From NCBI GenBank assembly GCA_905203475.1, contig CAJKWD010000011.1, positions 1-30,524 of the forward strand: DNA of 30,524 bases, read 5' to 3'. Under the pieces are notes generated by a model, which worked only from the letters and a program-made list of their open reading frames with translations, was not told where the DNA came from and ran no database searches. Below are positions 1 through 7,048 of this stretch, one piece after another. The DNA is from an uncultured Acholeplasmataceae bacterium (lineage in GTDB: Bacteria > Bacillota_I > Bacilli_A > RF39 > UBA660). Positions within the stretch are counted from its first letter, which is position 1. Every line of letters starts with the position of its first letter. Made by a program: the position numbers and the translations under genes.

Positions 1-13
1 TTTTTATTGTATC

Positions 14-37
14 AAAAAGCCGCACCAAGTGGTGCGG
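14..37 (-). terminator. Rho-independent terminator after popT
   Basis: A perfect 7-bp GC-rich stem (CCGCACC at 20-26, GGTGCGG at 31-37) with a 4-base loop is followed on the minus strand by five T (14-18). It lies about 55 bases past the popT stop. Confidence 0.85.
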
Positions 38-55
38 TTGAAATTTCAATTTAGG

Positions 56-93
56 AAAAATGATTAAAACATTCATGTTTATAATCATTTTTT
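56..93. terminator. AT-rich bidirectional hairpin at the popT stop
   Basis: Arms 61-72 and 75-87 pair with one bulged A. A-runs lie on the left and T-runs on the right, so it could end transcription in either direction. It overlaps the popT stop codon and is followed by the stronger GC hairpin at 20-37. Confidence 0.5.
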
Positions 94-991
94 AATCTTC
101 TTTTGCTTGTTTCTTCTCCAAAATTCCTTTTACTTTTTCCAATCCTAAAATAATTACTCCACCTAAAATAAAAGATAAAATACTAAATGTTGAAATAGAT
201 AATGGAGCTGTTGTAGCATTTAACGTTGTTGGCCCCATAATAATCGCATAAATAGATCCAATCATCAATCCTAAAATGCAGTAAATTGATTGACTTCTAT
301 ATTTTTCTAATGCGATTTTAATCAAGCGAATTACTAATACGATTCCAAAGAGAACACCTAGTCCAAATACAAATAGCGCTGGTACATAACTAAAGTTGAA
401 ATGTAAAAACTCTTTAATTGCTGAAATAATTGGAATATATAATCCAAATATTAATAACAATGTCGAACCAGAAATTCCTGGTAATACCATAGCTGAAATA
501 GATACCATAGCAGCAACAAACATATAAAGAGCAAGTCCAATATTAAGTTTTGAAATATCTACTACATGTGATTCTCCTGAAATTGGATTAAAATAAGTAA
601 TTAATGCGACAATGGCAATTCCAATCAATGTAAAAATTAAATTGTGATATTTTCCTTTTAATGATTCTTTTTCCTCTTTTGCAATTAAAGGGATTGAAAA
701 TAAGATAAAACCAATAAATACAGAACTGACTTGATAGATATGACTTTCAAATAAATTGGTAAGTACTAAAACTGCTAATATCATACCAATAATCCAACCA
801 ATTCCTAATTTAATCAAAAAGAATAATGCTTTTTTCTTCTTAGCAATATCTCCAAATGCTAAATCATCTAATGAATTAATAAACTTATCATAAAATCCTA
901 AAATAAAAGCAATGGTTCCTCCTGATACTCCTGGAACACTATCGGCAAGTGCCATACAAAATCCCCTAATTCCATTAATTATATAACTCAT
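92..991 (-). CDS. popT: DUF368 family undecaprenyl-phosphate transporter (PopT-like)
   Basis: A 299-residue polytopic membrane protein with about 8-9 hydrophobic segments. The family signature is at the N terminus (residues 14-33, ALADSVPGVSGGTIAFILGF). A second copy of the motif, VLPGISGSTLLLIFGLY, lies near 168-184; this inverted-repeat layout is typical of DUF368. Members of this family have been shown to flip undecaprenyl phosphate back across the membrane for reuse in cell-wall synthesis, so that role is assigned by family. The start follows GGAGG at 6-base spacing. The gene begins 16 bases after the phosphatase stop and is probably co-transcribed with it. Length is normal for the family. 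The family call is firm; the substrate is inferred. Confidence 0.88.
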   Translation of the reverse strand: MSYIINGIRGFCMALADSVPGVSGGTIAFILGFYDKFINSLDDLAFGDIAKKKKALFFLIKLGIGWIIGMILAVLVLTNLFESHIYQVSSVFIGFILFSIPLIAKEEKESLKGKYHNLIFTLIGIAIVALITYFNPISGESHVVDISKLNIGLALYMFVAAMVSISAMVLPGISGSTLLLIFGLYIPIISAIKEFLHFNFSYVPALFVFGLGVLFGIVLVIRLIKIALEKYRSQSIYCILGLMIGSIYAIIMGPTTLNATTAPLSISTFSILSFILGGVIILGLEKVKGILEKKQAKED

Positions 992-1007
992 AAATTACCT
1001 CCATATA

Positions 1008-1487
1008 TTATTTTATCATCTCTTGCTTCGAATTCAAAACAAATTCTAATAATTTTTCACATCCATATGTCACATCATCATATGTTTTATCAAAATTACC
1101 ATAATACCAAGGATCAATAATATCCCTTGGCGTTTCTGTAAAATCTAGTAAACGATATACTTTTTGTTCTGAATCTGTTCCAATGATATCTAAAATATCT
1201 CTTATATTTTCTTCATCCATTCCTATTATATAATCATATTTCTCATAATCTTCTTTTCTCATATGCCTAGATATACGATCAGTAAATGGAATATGATTTT
1301 CTTTCAAAATTTCTTTCACTTCAGGATAAATAGAATTTTGATATTTTTCATTGTAAGCACTCGTTGCAGCTGAATCAATCCAAAAATAACTTTCTAATCC
1401 TCTCTTTTTCACACAATCTTTCATAACAAACTCTGCCATAGGAGATCTACATATATTTCCTAAACATACAAATAAAATTTTAATCAT
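1008..1487 (-). CDS. Low-molecular-weight protein-tyrosine phosphatase
   Basis: A 159-residue cytoplasmic phosphatase. The P-loop near the N terminus (CLGNICRS, residues 8-15) gives the CX5R(S) motif with C8 as nucleophile and R14 as phosphate binder. The general acid is D125 in DPWYYG. Length and layout match bacterial LMW-PTPs, which dephosphorylate tyrosine kinases of capsule systems or act on other phosphoproteins. The reading frame is open 21 codons further upstream, but the ATG at 1487 is preferred: it follows GAGG at suitable spacing and puts the P-loop where the family has it. A TATAAT -10 lies at 1522-1527. It is the first gene of a likely two-gene operon with popT, suggesting a cell-envelope role, which is inference. 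Confidence 0.92.
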   Translation of the reverse strand: MIKILFVCLGNICRSPMAEFVMKDCVKKRGLESYFWIDSAATSAYNEKYQNSIYPEVKEILKENHIPFTDRISRHMRKEDYEKYDYIIGMDEENIRDILDIIGTDSEQKVYRLLDFTETPRDIIDPWYYGNFDKTYDDVTYGCEKLLEFVLNSKQEMIK

Positions 1488-1580
1488 ATATGCCTCATTT
1501 CTATCTATTTTGTATAATTTTATTATACTATAAAGAAAGAAAAAAATCATATTACTTTTATTTCATGCTAGTAGGAGCTA

Positions 1581-1610
1581 AAAAAGTTTATGTTTTCACA
1601 TAAACTTTTT
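1581..1610. terminator. Perfect 13-bp hairpin terminator
   Basis: Arms 1581-1593 and 1598-1610 pair perfectly around a TTTC loop, with A-runs on the left and T-runs on the right. It covers the stop of the sulfotransferase gene and could work in both directions. Confidence 0.75.
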
Positions 1611-3582
1611 AAAATGTTACATACCTTTTTGTATTATATAATATTCCATTAATTTCTATATAAATAGAATACTTTCCTGATAATCCCTCGCGATTAATAT
1701 ATTTGGTAACAGAAATACCATTTTTCGTTTCTTCTTCAGTAAATATATCAACACAAAGAGCAGTATAAGGTTTCTTACTGACAGTTACATGATAATATTT
1801 AGATTTCATATTTTGATAAAAGATAATATTTACATCATCTGTTCTTTTAAACTGTCCTTTTACGACCAAACGATCTTGTTCATTGATAATAGAGATATTA
1901 TGCCGATTATATATTTTATCAGTTGCAATACTGTTTAAAATAGGTGTCCATTTTTCATCTGATACTTCTGTCTTTCCTAAAGTACCAATTCTTTTTGCTT
2001 CTTTAAATTCAAATTTTTCATTTTCTACATATAGGCTCATTTTTTCGACACGATAATTATTAGTTGGCAAAACAAGTTCAAACACAACTTCATTATCTAT
2101 CAATTCAACTGTGTCAGACTTCAACTCAGCATTTTTGCTAAATCCCGCAGGCTGATTGGAGTTTTCACCATCCACGTAAACAATTCCACCAGAATGAACG
2201 ATGTAATGATTTTCTTCTATATAATCAACATCAGAGATATATGGTGAATAAAAATCACTTCCACGTTCTTTTCCGTATTCCCATACTTGTTCAATCGTCA
2301 TATCTTTAGTATTAATTTCATACATAACGCCTCTTGTATAACTATCAGAAGCATCAACATATTCATCTTTGTTTTTTGATTTATTATTTCCATTATCTAA
2401 AATAAATACATAGCCTGCTGGAGTAATCATTGCTGCATGTTGACTCCACTGCCATTCAAAATCATCTCCAACTGGTGTAAAGAAATATTTTTGATATTCC
2501 TCACTCCAATTCATAGGATCCCCAATAATCCAATTCAACTTACCATTATCGTAGTCGATATTAATGACTGCATCTTGATGCCTGCCAGATAAAGTAATAG
2601 AATTGGTCTTTTTATCATACCAAACAGAATTATTATGAAACCAATCATAACTAATCCAATTTTCACTCTTTCCATCTTCCATATTTAAAATTTTATTTAA
2701 ATGATATTCTTTTACTATCTTTCCTGTATTTCTATCTAATTCAACAATATAATCCTCTACTGTGCCACTTTCAAAATCATCACTTGCTATCAATAAATTT
2801 CCATTTTCCATTTCATAGTAATCGTGATGATATCCTCCTGGAAGTGAAAATTCAGTATATATTTTTCCTAATAAATCCATTTCATACAAACCTGTCATAT
2901 AATATGGATTATTGACTAATCGCTCAGTACTTACTAATAAATGTCCATTTTTTAAACGATCAATTTTCCATAATGCATAATTTGTTAAATACCAACGAAC
3001 ATCTCCATTTACATCATAAGCGCAAGTATATCCGGATGAAGATGGTGTATAAAAATATAAATCATTAGATAGTTTATCTTTATCTGCCGTTACTTCTGTT
3101 GGTAATATAAAATCATCAGGTAATGATTCTGTTTGAATATGATATGTTTTTTCTCTTTTTTTACCATCTGTTTCTATTGAAATTACTACTTCATTTTCTT
3201 GATTAGGATATAATCCATAAATGGGTAAATAATGTTCGGTATTAGCATCAAAAGTATGTTCAAATGTCGATAATTTATCTTCCCCTACAATCTTTACGGT
3301 CGGACTTACCTTTTCTTTTGTCTCAAATACAATAAGCGCTGTTAAAGGAGAATTACCATAGGGATTTAAAATGACGTTGGCCTGTTCAAAGGTATATCCC
3401 TCTGTTTGAAACTTTTTTTCTTTCTCTTTCTGTTCAAATATCATCAGTTCCTTTTCCTCTGCTGTTTTGGTATTTGTATTTTTATGATTGCAATACAAAA
3501 GTACGATTAGCAATAAAATCAATATCAATATCAAAACAGATAAAATGATTTTAACAGTTCTTTTTCTATTTTTCTTTTTCAC
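1609..3582 (-). CDS. assT: Membrane-anchored aryl-sulfate sulfotransferase
   Basis: A 657-residue protein whose single N-terminal anchor (basic KKKNRKR then a hydrophobic stretch near residues 7-30) places the domain outside the membrane. This is the arylsulfotransferase family, which moves sulfate from one phenolic ester to another phenol without PAPS. An N-terminal beta domain (about 60-160) precedes the beta-propeller. The active-site set of the E. coli enzyme can be matched: histidines in GGYHHDY (252/253), the H of WFHNNSV (316), R334 of SGRHQ and the catalytic H382 of WSQHAAM. The start chosen is GTG at 3582, with GAGGTG upstream; the frame is open to 3627. The gene is single, between terminators, with no DsbA/DsbL-like partner visible. 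The family is certain; the natural phenol is unknown. Confidence 0.9.
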   Translation of the reverse strand: MKKKNRKRTVKIILSVLILILILLLIVLLYCNHKNTNTKTAEEKELMIFEQKEKEKKFQTEGYTFEQANVILNPYGNSPLTALIVFETKEKVSPTVKIVGEDKLSTFEHTFDANTEHYLPIYGLYPNQENEVVISIETDGKKREKTYHIQTESLPDDFILPTEVTADKDKLSNDLYFYTPSSSGYTCAYDVNGDVRWYLTNYALWKIDRLKNGHLLVSTERLVNNPYYMTGLYEMDLLGKIYTEFSLPGGYHHDYYEMENGNLLIASDDFESGTVEDYIVELDRNTGKIVKEYHLNKILNMEDGKSENWISYDWFHNNSVWYDKKTNSITLSGRHQDAVINIDYDNGKLNWIIGDPMNWSEEYQKYFFTPVGDDFEWQWSQHAAMITPAGYVFILDNGNNKSKNKDEYVDASDSYTRGVMYEINTKDMTIEQVWEYGKERGSDFYSPYISDVDYIEENHYIVHSGGIVYVDGENSNQPAGFSKNAELKSDTVELIDNEVVFELVLPTNNYRVEKMSLYVENEKFEFKEAKRIGTLGKTEVSDEKWTPILNSIATDKIYNRHNISIINEQDRLVVKGQFKRTDDVNIIFYQNMKSKYYHVTVSKKPYTALCVDIFTEEETKNGISVTKYINREGLSGKYSIYIEINGILYNTKRYVTF

Positions 3583-3600
3583 AAATATCACCTCATCCTC

Positions 3601-3629
3601 ATTGTAAAAAACAAGATAAAAAATCACAA
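3601..3629 (-). promoter_or_regulatory. Promoter of assT
   Basis: The -35 is TTGTGA (3624-3629) and the -10 is TACAAT (3601-3606), with 17 bases between. It sits between the upstream regulator's terminator and the assT GTG start. Confidence 0.6.
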
Positions 3630-3643
3630 TAAATTTGAGGTTG

Positions 3644-3668
3644 AAAAAAACTCAACCTGAAGTTGAGT
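3644..3668 (-). terminator. Terminator of the XRE regulator gene
   Basis: ACTCAAC (3650-3656) pairs with GTTGAGT (3662-3668), followed on the minus strand by a T-run at 3644-3650. Confidence 0.75.
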
Positions 3669-3670
3669 GT

Positions 3671-4366
3671 CTATTTACAATGATCAGAAAGCATTAATGG
3701 AATTTTATACGTTGTAATCTTCCCATTCGAATTCGTTGCTTCAATTTCTAAATGAAGACTGTTATCTTTTGATATATTACAAGTATTCTCATAATGATCA
3801 ACATGTAACTCAATCATACTTGCAAATTCTTTTATCGTAATCGGTTCTGATTTCTGATAATGATACCTACTAATCTCTGTTTTAGACTTACCATTTTCTT
3901 CATATAAAATACATAATAATTCTTGATATTTCTGTTTGTCTTCTTCTCCACAATAAGAAATATTGGAAATATAAATAGATGATTTACTCTCCGTGTATGC
4001 AATACTACCATACAGTGTAAAATCATCACAAGAAGCTGTCAATTTTTTAAATTCAAATCCATCTTGTCTTGTAAATAGAAAAATCAATAAAACAAGTAGC
4101 AGAACAAGAATTCCAATAATACTTCCTATCACCCATTTTTTGGTATGTTTTTTCTTAGGATGTTTGGTATTTAAAAAATCATTTAAATTCATATGATAAT
4201 CTTCACAAATCTGTTTTAAAATGGCAATATCTGGCATATTCTTCCCATTTTCCCATTTGCTAACTGCTTGATATGTCACTCCGTATTTTTCTGCAAATTG
4301 TTGCTGACTCATATGGTTTTTGGTGCGTATATCACGTATAAATTTTCCAATTTTCTCTTGATTCAT
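3671..4366 (-). CDS. Membrane-bound XRE-family transcriptional regulator
   Basis: A 231-residue protein. Residues 6-60 form an XRE/Cro helix-turn-helix (SQQQFAEKYGVTYQAVSKWENGK), followed by a basic KKKHTKK linker. One membrane segment lies at about 78-98, and a 130-residue extracytoplasmic domain has several cysteines (SCDD, SYCGEE, NTCN). The arrangement suggests a one-component sensor that binds DNA inside and senses outside; this is inference. The extracytoplasmic domain is not recognised. The ATG follows GGTGAT. An extended -10 (TGATATAAT) lies at 4382-4390. It is directly upstream of assT but separated by a terminator, so a link to the sulfotransferase is only positional. Confidence 0.85.
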   Translation of the reverse strand: MNQEKIGKFIRDIRTKNHMSQQQFAEKYGVTYQAVSKWENGKNMPDIAILKQICEDYHMNLNDFLNTKHPKKKHTKKWVIGSIIGILVLLLVLLIFLFTRQDGFEFKKLTASCDDFTLYGSIAYTESKSSIYISNISYCGEEDKQKYQELLCILYEENGKSKTEISRYHYQKSEPITIKEFASMIELHVDHYENTCNISKDNSLHLEIEATNSNGKITTYKIPLMLSDHCK

Positions 4367-4398
4367 CGTATCACCATATTTATTATATCAAAAATAAA

Positions 4399-4416
4399 AA
4401 GACCATAAAAGGTCTT
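4399..4416 (-). terminator. Terminator of the SDR gene
   Basis: AAGACC (4399-4404) pairs with GGTCTT (4411-4416). On the minus strand a T-rich run follows. The stem overlaps the SDR stop codon. Confidence 0.7.
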
Positions 4417-5173
4417 ATACTGCAGTATATCCACCGTCAATTGGAAGAATCACTCCAGTTACGTAACTAGCTTCATCACTTGCTAAAAAGATAGCCCCAG
4501 CATTTAACTCTCCTTCATGTCCATATCTTCCGACTGGAACTGTTGCTTTCATATAATTTGTAAATGATTCTGTAATTAATGTCTCATGGGTTAATTCCGT
4601 ATCAAAATATCCTGGACAGATTGCATTACATGTAATTCCGTATTTTGCAAGTTCTGCAGCTACAGCTCTTGTAAAATTAATTACTCCACCCTTAGATGAA
4701 TGGTATGCAACTGTATCCATTGCCATATTACCAACCATTCCATACATAGAAGCAATATTGATAATTCTTCCATAATTATTTTTCTTCATAATATTAGCAA
4801 ATTCACGTGTTACATAGAAAACACTATTTAAATCAGTATCCATTGTAAATTGCCATTCTTCGTCAGTCATATTTAAAACACCATTGTTTTTTGCAGAACC
4901 TGCACAATTGACTAAAATATCAACTTTACCAAAGAATTGTTCTGCTTCTTTCGCTGCATTTTTAATTTCCTCAGGATTTGTAACATCACACTTAATTGGT
5001 AAACAACGAACTCCTAATTGTTCTAATTCTCCCTTTAATTCTTCTAATCTTTCTAAACGTCTTGCCATAATTACTAAATCAGCACCTTGACTTGCAAATC
5101 CTTTTGCCATTTGTTTTCCAAGTCCACTAGAAGCACCAGTAATAACAGCTACTCTTCCTTTTAAATTAAACAT
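4415..5173 (-). CDS. SDR-family NAD(P)-dependent oxidoreductase (gluconate 5-dehydrogenase-like)
   Basis: A 252-residue classical short-chain dehydrogenase. It has the cofactor motif TGASSGLG (12-19), the NCAG structural motif (89-92), and catalytic S142, Y157 and K161 in YHSSK. The PG motif and the C-terminal GYTAV tail are also typical. The best resemblance is to the gluconate 5-dehydrogenase/3-oxoacyl reductase branch, but SDR substrates cannot be assigned from motifs. ARR near residue 37-39 after the second strand hints at NADP preference. It is monocistronic: its own extended -10 (TGTTATACT, about 5213-5221) and terminator are visible. No sugar genes are adjacent. Confidence 0.88.
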   Translation of the reverse strand: MFNLKGRVAVITGASSGLGKQMAKGFASQGADLVIMARRLERLEELKGELEQLGVRCLPIKCDVTNPEEIKNAAKEAEQFFGKVDILVNCAGSAKNNGVLNMTDEEWQFTMDTDLNSVFYVTREFANIMKKNNYGRIINIASMYGMVGNMAMDTVAYHSSKGGVINFTRAVAAELAKYGITCNAICPGYFDTELTHETLITESFTNYMKATVPVGRYGHEGELNAGAIFLASDEASYVTGVILPIDGGYTAV

Positions 5174-5252
5174 TCATCATTCCTTCTTTCTTATTATGTA
5201 TTTACACCTCTAGTATAACATGTTTTAAAAGAAGGATACAATAAAACATAAA

Positions 5253-5279
5253 AAAACTGTAAAATCATTTTACAGTTTT
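5253..5279. terminator. Perfect palindromic terminator
   Basis: Arms 5253-5265 and 5267-5279 are complementary around a single central base, with A-runs before and T-runs after. It overlaps the ASCH gene stop. Confidence 0.7.
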
Positions 5280-5620
5280 GAGAACGTTTTTGTCACAATA
5301 AATTTAAATGCCATAGCTCCATACTTTTTTTCTTCTTTTTCTGTATACCAATGGTGAAAGGTTTCTTTTAGAATGTCGTTAATAGAACGATAGCGATATT
5401 TAAAATCAACATCGAAAAAATCTGCATACATATCATAGAATGTCTTGTAATGGGCCACTCCTACTATCTGCACCAATACACATTCTTTTAATTCTGGTTC
5501 TAAACGAATTAAGATTTCATCTCCGATTTTTAAGTGTCTACCAACACGATCATATAAACGATAACCATGTGTTTTCACACCACGTTTGATTTTGTCAAAA
5601 CCAGAGCTATTCATATTCAT
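5270..5620 (-). CDS. ASCH-domain protein (RNA-binding-like)
   Basis: A protein of about 116 residues with the compact ASCH fold pattern. It has an early FDKIKRGVKTHGYRLYD (basic residues lining the putative RNA cleft), then VGRHLKIGDEILIRL and a central beta strand VLVQIVGVAHYKTF. The typical end is EEKKYGAMAFKFIV. ASCH proteins are thought to bind nucleic acid or modified nucleosides; some hydrolyse acetylcytidine, but no substrate can be assigned here. Start: the ATG at 5620 has GAGGT at 6-base spacing. An ATG four codons upstream (5632) is a weaker alternative. An extended -10 (TGATATAAT) lies at 5674-5682. It is a single gene. Confidence 0.75.
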   Translation of the reverse strand: MNMNSSGFDKIKRGVKTHGYRLYDRVGRHLKIGDEILIRLEPELKECVLVQIVGVAHYKTFYDMYADFFDVDFKYRYRSINDILKETFHHWYTEKEEKKYGAMAFKFIVTKTFSKL

Positions 5621-5728
5621 GATATACCTCATAGCTCAACACCTTCCTATTCTCAGTATGTTCCTATATATCTATTATATCAAATTATGTAAACAATAAA
5701 CAATATTTTTTAAAATCAGACTGTTTAC

Positions 5729-5756
5729 TTGACATTTTTCATTTTCAATTTATGAA
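5729..5756 (+). promoter_or_regulatory. Possible plus-strand promoter facing tRNA-Gly
   Basis: A perfect TTGACA (5729-5734) is followed after 16 bases by TATGAA (5751-5756). Transcription from here would read the hairpin at 5778-5792, the inverted tRNA-like copy, and then the antisense strand of tRNA-Gly. The -10 is weak, so this is only a candidate. Confidence 0.35.
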
Positions 5757-5793
5757 ACATATTTCGTTATAGGTTTTCCAAAAGAATTTTGGA

Positions 5794-5813
5794 TTCCAAG
5801 CAGACTACGTGAG
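5794..5813 (+). repeat. Inverted 20-base copy of the tRNA-Gly anticodon region
   Basis: TTCCAAGCAGACTACGTGAG on the plus strand matches 19 of 20 bases of the tRNA-Gly sequence running from the anticodon through the variable loop to the T arm (5885-5904 minus). The copy is in the opposite orientation to the tRNA gene and 11 bases beyond its terminator. It could fold with the tRNA sequence, be a leftover of recombination at the tRNA, or be part of an antisense RNA. Confidence 0.7.
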
Positions 5814-5823
5814 GAAAAGACAC

Positions 5824-5849
5824 AAAAAAAGGAGATAAATTATATCTCC
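5824..5849 (-). terminator. Terminator of tRNA-Gly
   Basis: GGAGATA (5831-5837) pairs with TATCTCC (5843-5849), followed on the minus strand by seven T (5824-5830). Confidence 0.8.
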
Positions 5850-5861
5850 TGTAATAACCTA

Positions 5862-5935
5862 TGGAGCGGATGATGAGAATCGAACTCACGTAGTCAGCTT
5901 GGAAGGCTGAAGTTCTACCATTAAACTACATCCGC
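5862..5935 (-). tRNA. tRNA-Gly (anticodon TCC)
   Basis: The acceptor stem GCGGATG/CATCCGC closes the cloverleaf and the gene encodes its own CCA end (5862-5864). The anticodon stem is TCAGC/GCTGA around loop CTTCCAA, with anticodon TCC at 5901-5903 reading GGA. The D arm TAGTTTAATGGTAGAAC and T arm GTGAGTTCGATTCTCAT are normal. It has its own consensus promoter and terminator, so it is a single-gene unit. Confidence 0.96.
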
Positions 5936-5954
5936 ATTTCAGTAGGCACTTTTA

Positions 5955-5982
5955 ATTATACGTGATTTTAAAAAAATGTCAA
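5955..5982 (-). promoter_or_regulatory. Consensus promoter of tRNA-Gly
   Basis: A perfect -35 TTGACA (5977-5982) and perfect -10 TATAAT (5955-5960) are 16 bases apart. The tRNA begins 19 bases downstream. Confidence 0.88.
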
Positions 5983-6073
5983 GCATTTTCTTTCAAAAAA
6001 TGGTGGAACTTCAGCAAAACCTTTCATTTACAATAAAAAAATAAATAATTTTTAATAAATTTCTTCACTTTTT

Positions 6074-6844
6074 CTAATTATTATCATTACTTTCCTGCTT
6101 CTTATTTCTCATATAATCAACTGCATCCTCGTAAATATCATACCATTTAATCTGTACACAGAAACGTTTTTTCTCATAAAGTGGATTATAATTTAAATTT
6201 CTGGTCATCGGTTGACAACATAATGGACCAAAATGGACACCGGTAAATTCAACATCTTTTTTTGATTCAATCATCTGAATGAGATCTGCAGTAGGAATAA
6301 AAATAAAATCATTGAGTACCCCATAAATAAGACCATCGACACATTCATTAGAATTTCTACCCATTAATATAAAACGATCAATGGCTTGTCTTATTACATA
6401 TGGATGGTTTAAACTACGATTTAATTCCTGTATTTCTTCTTTGTGCAGTTCCTTATACTCTCGCGCAGACATTCGATAACTGCCTTTTCCATTCGTCGTA
6501 CCATCAGCATAATGATATTTCAAATAAGTCATTACATTCTCTCTTCCAATCTTCATCTCAATCAAGAAATGGACAAAGGTCGAAATACCTTCTACATGCA
6601 TTGAATTATTAATGCCTTTTTTAATACTAATCTTTTTTTCGACTTTTCCAATCTGGATTACCATATCATATTTCTTTTTATTCTCATCCACATGTGCCTT
6701 TACTCTTCTCCATTTTGAAATCTTGCCATACAGTTGATAAATCATATTTTGATAAGCAGGCTCCAAGTCTTTCACACGTTTCCCATTTAACTTGTCTGCA
6801 AAACATATCTCATTTTGAAATCCATCAACTTTATAATCAACCAC
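6074..6844 (-). CDS. Hypothetical protein, possible PD-(D/E)XK-like core
   Basis: A protein of 256 residues with no signal peptide or membrane segment; I do not recognise the family. It is charged and basic. A segment near residues 59-82 reads YDMVIQIGKVEKKISIKKG and then NNSMHVEGISTF. An acidic residue, a strand, and a second strand ending in a lysine resemble the strand-D-strand-K core of restriction-endonuclease-like folds. The usual acidic residue before the lysine is not present, so this is weak. The C-terminal half has FGPLCCQPMTRNLNYNPLYEKKRFCVQIKWYDIYE. Start: GTG at 6844 is 8 bases past AGGAGG; an in-frame GTG at 6853 lies within the ribosome site itself. It is a single gene between tRNA-Gly and the hydrolase, with no methylase next to it. 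Confidence 0.75.
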   Translation of the reverse strand: MVDYKVDGFQNEICFADKLNGKRVKDLEPAYQNMIYQLYGKISKWRRVKAHVDENKKKYDMVIQIGKVEKKISIKKGINNSMHVEGISTFVHFLIEMKIGRENVMTYLKYHYADGTTNGKGSYRMSAREYKELHKEEIQELNRSLNHPYVIRQAIDRFILMGRNSNECVDGLIYGVLNDFIFIPTADLIQMIESKKDVEFTGVHFGPLCCQPMTRNLNYNPLYEKKRFCVQIKWYDIYEDAVDYMRNKKQESNDNN

Positions 6845-6902
6845 ATTTATCACCTCCTATGATTATTCTTCTATATTACAATCTACAATTCCTGCAACAA
6901 AG

Positions 6903-6934
6903 AAAAAAAACTTGCATTTTTTTACAAGTTTTTT
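6903..6934. terminator. Terminator between the hydrolase and hypothetical genes
   Basis: AAAAAACTTG (6905-6914) pairs with CAAGTTTTTT (6925-6934) around a 10-base loop. It ends the minus-strand hydrolase transcript about 115 bases past its stop. No gene was seen between 6935 and 7048. Confidence 0.75.
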
Positions 6935-7048
6935 ATACCTACCAGATTTCTTCTTGTACTCTAAAGAAACAATGTTTTTCATTTTTTACTCTGTAGTAAC
7001 AACAAATAAAACAATTCTACACCAGATTCTTTTATACAAAAACTCTTA

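Larger units (their letters stand above)
5621..6073. other. Intergenic stretch around tRNA-Gly
   Basis: The 450 bases between two coding genes hold the ASCH promoter, a possible plus-strand promoter, an inverted copy of part of the tRNA, the tRNA terminator, tRNA-Gly and its promoter. No protein gene was seen. The last 75 bases before the next gene are AT-rich without a clear hairpin. Confidence 0.7.

Noticed and set aside
5862..5935. An integrated element at tRNA-Gly
   Set aside because: No integrase gene lies nearby and the 20-base copy is inverted rather than direct, so an intact element is not supported.
6694..6996. Plus-strand open frame of 100 codons opposite the start of the hypothetical gene
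   Set aside because: No ribosome site, runs through a terminator and poly-T sequence, and has no recognisable motif.
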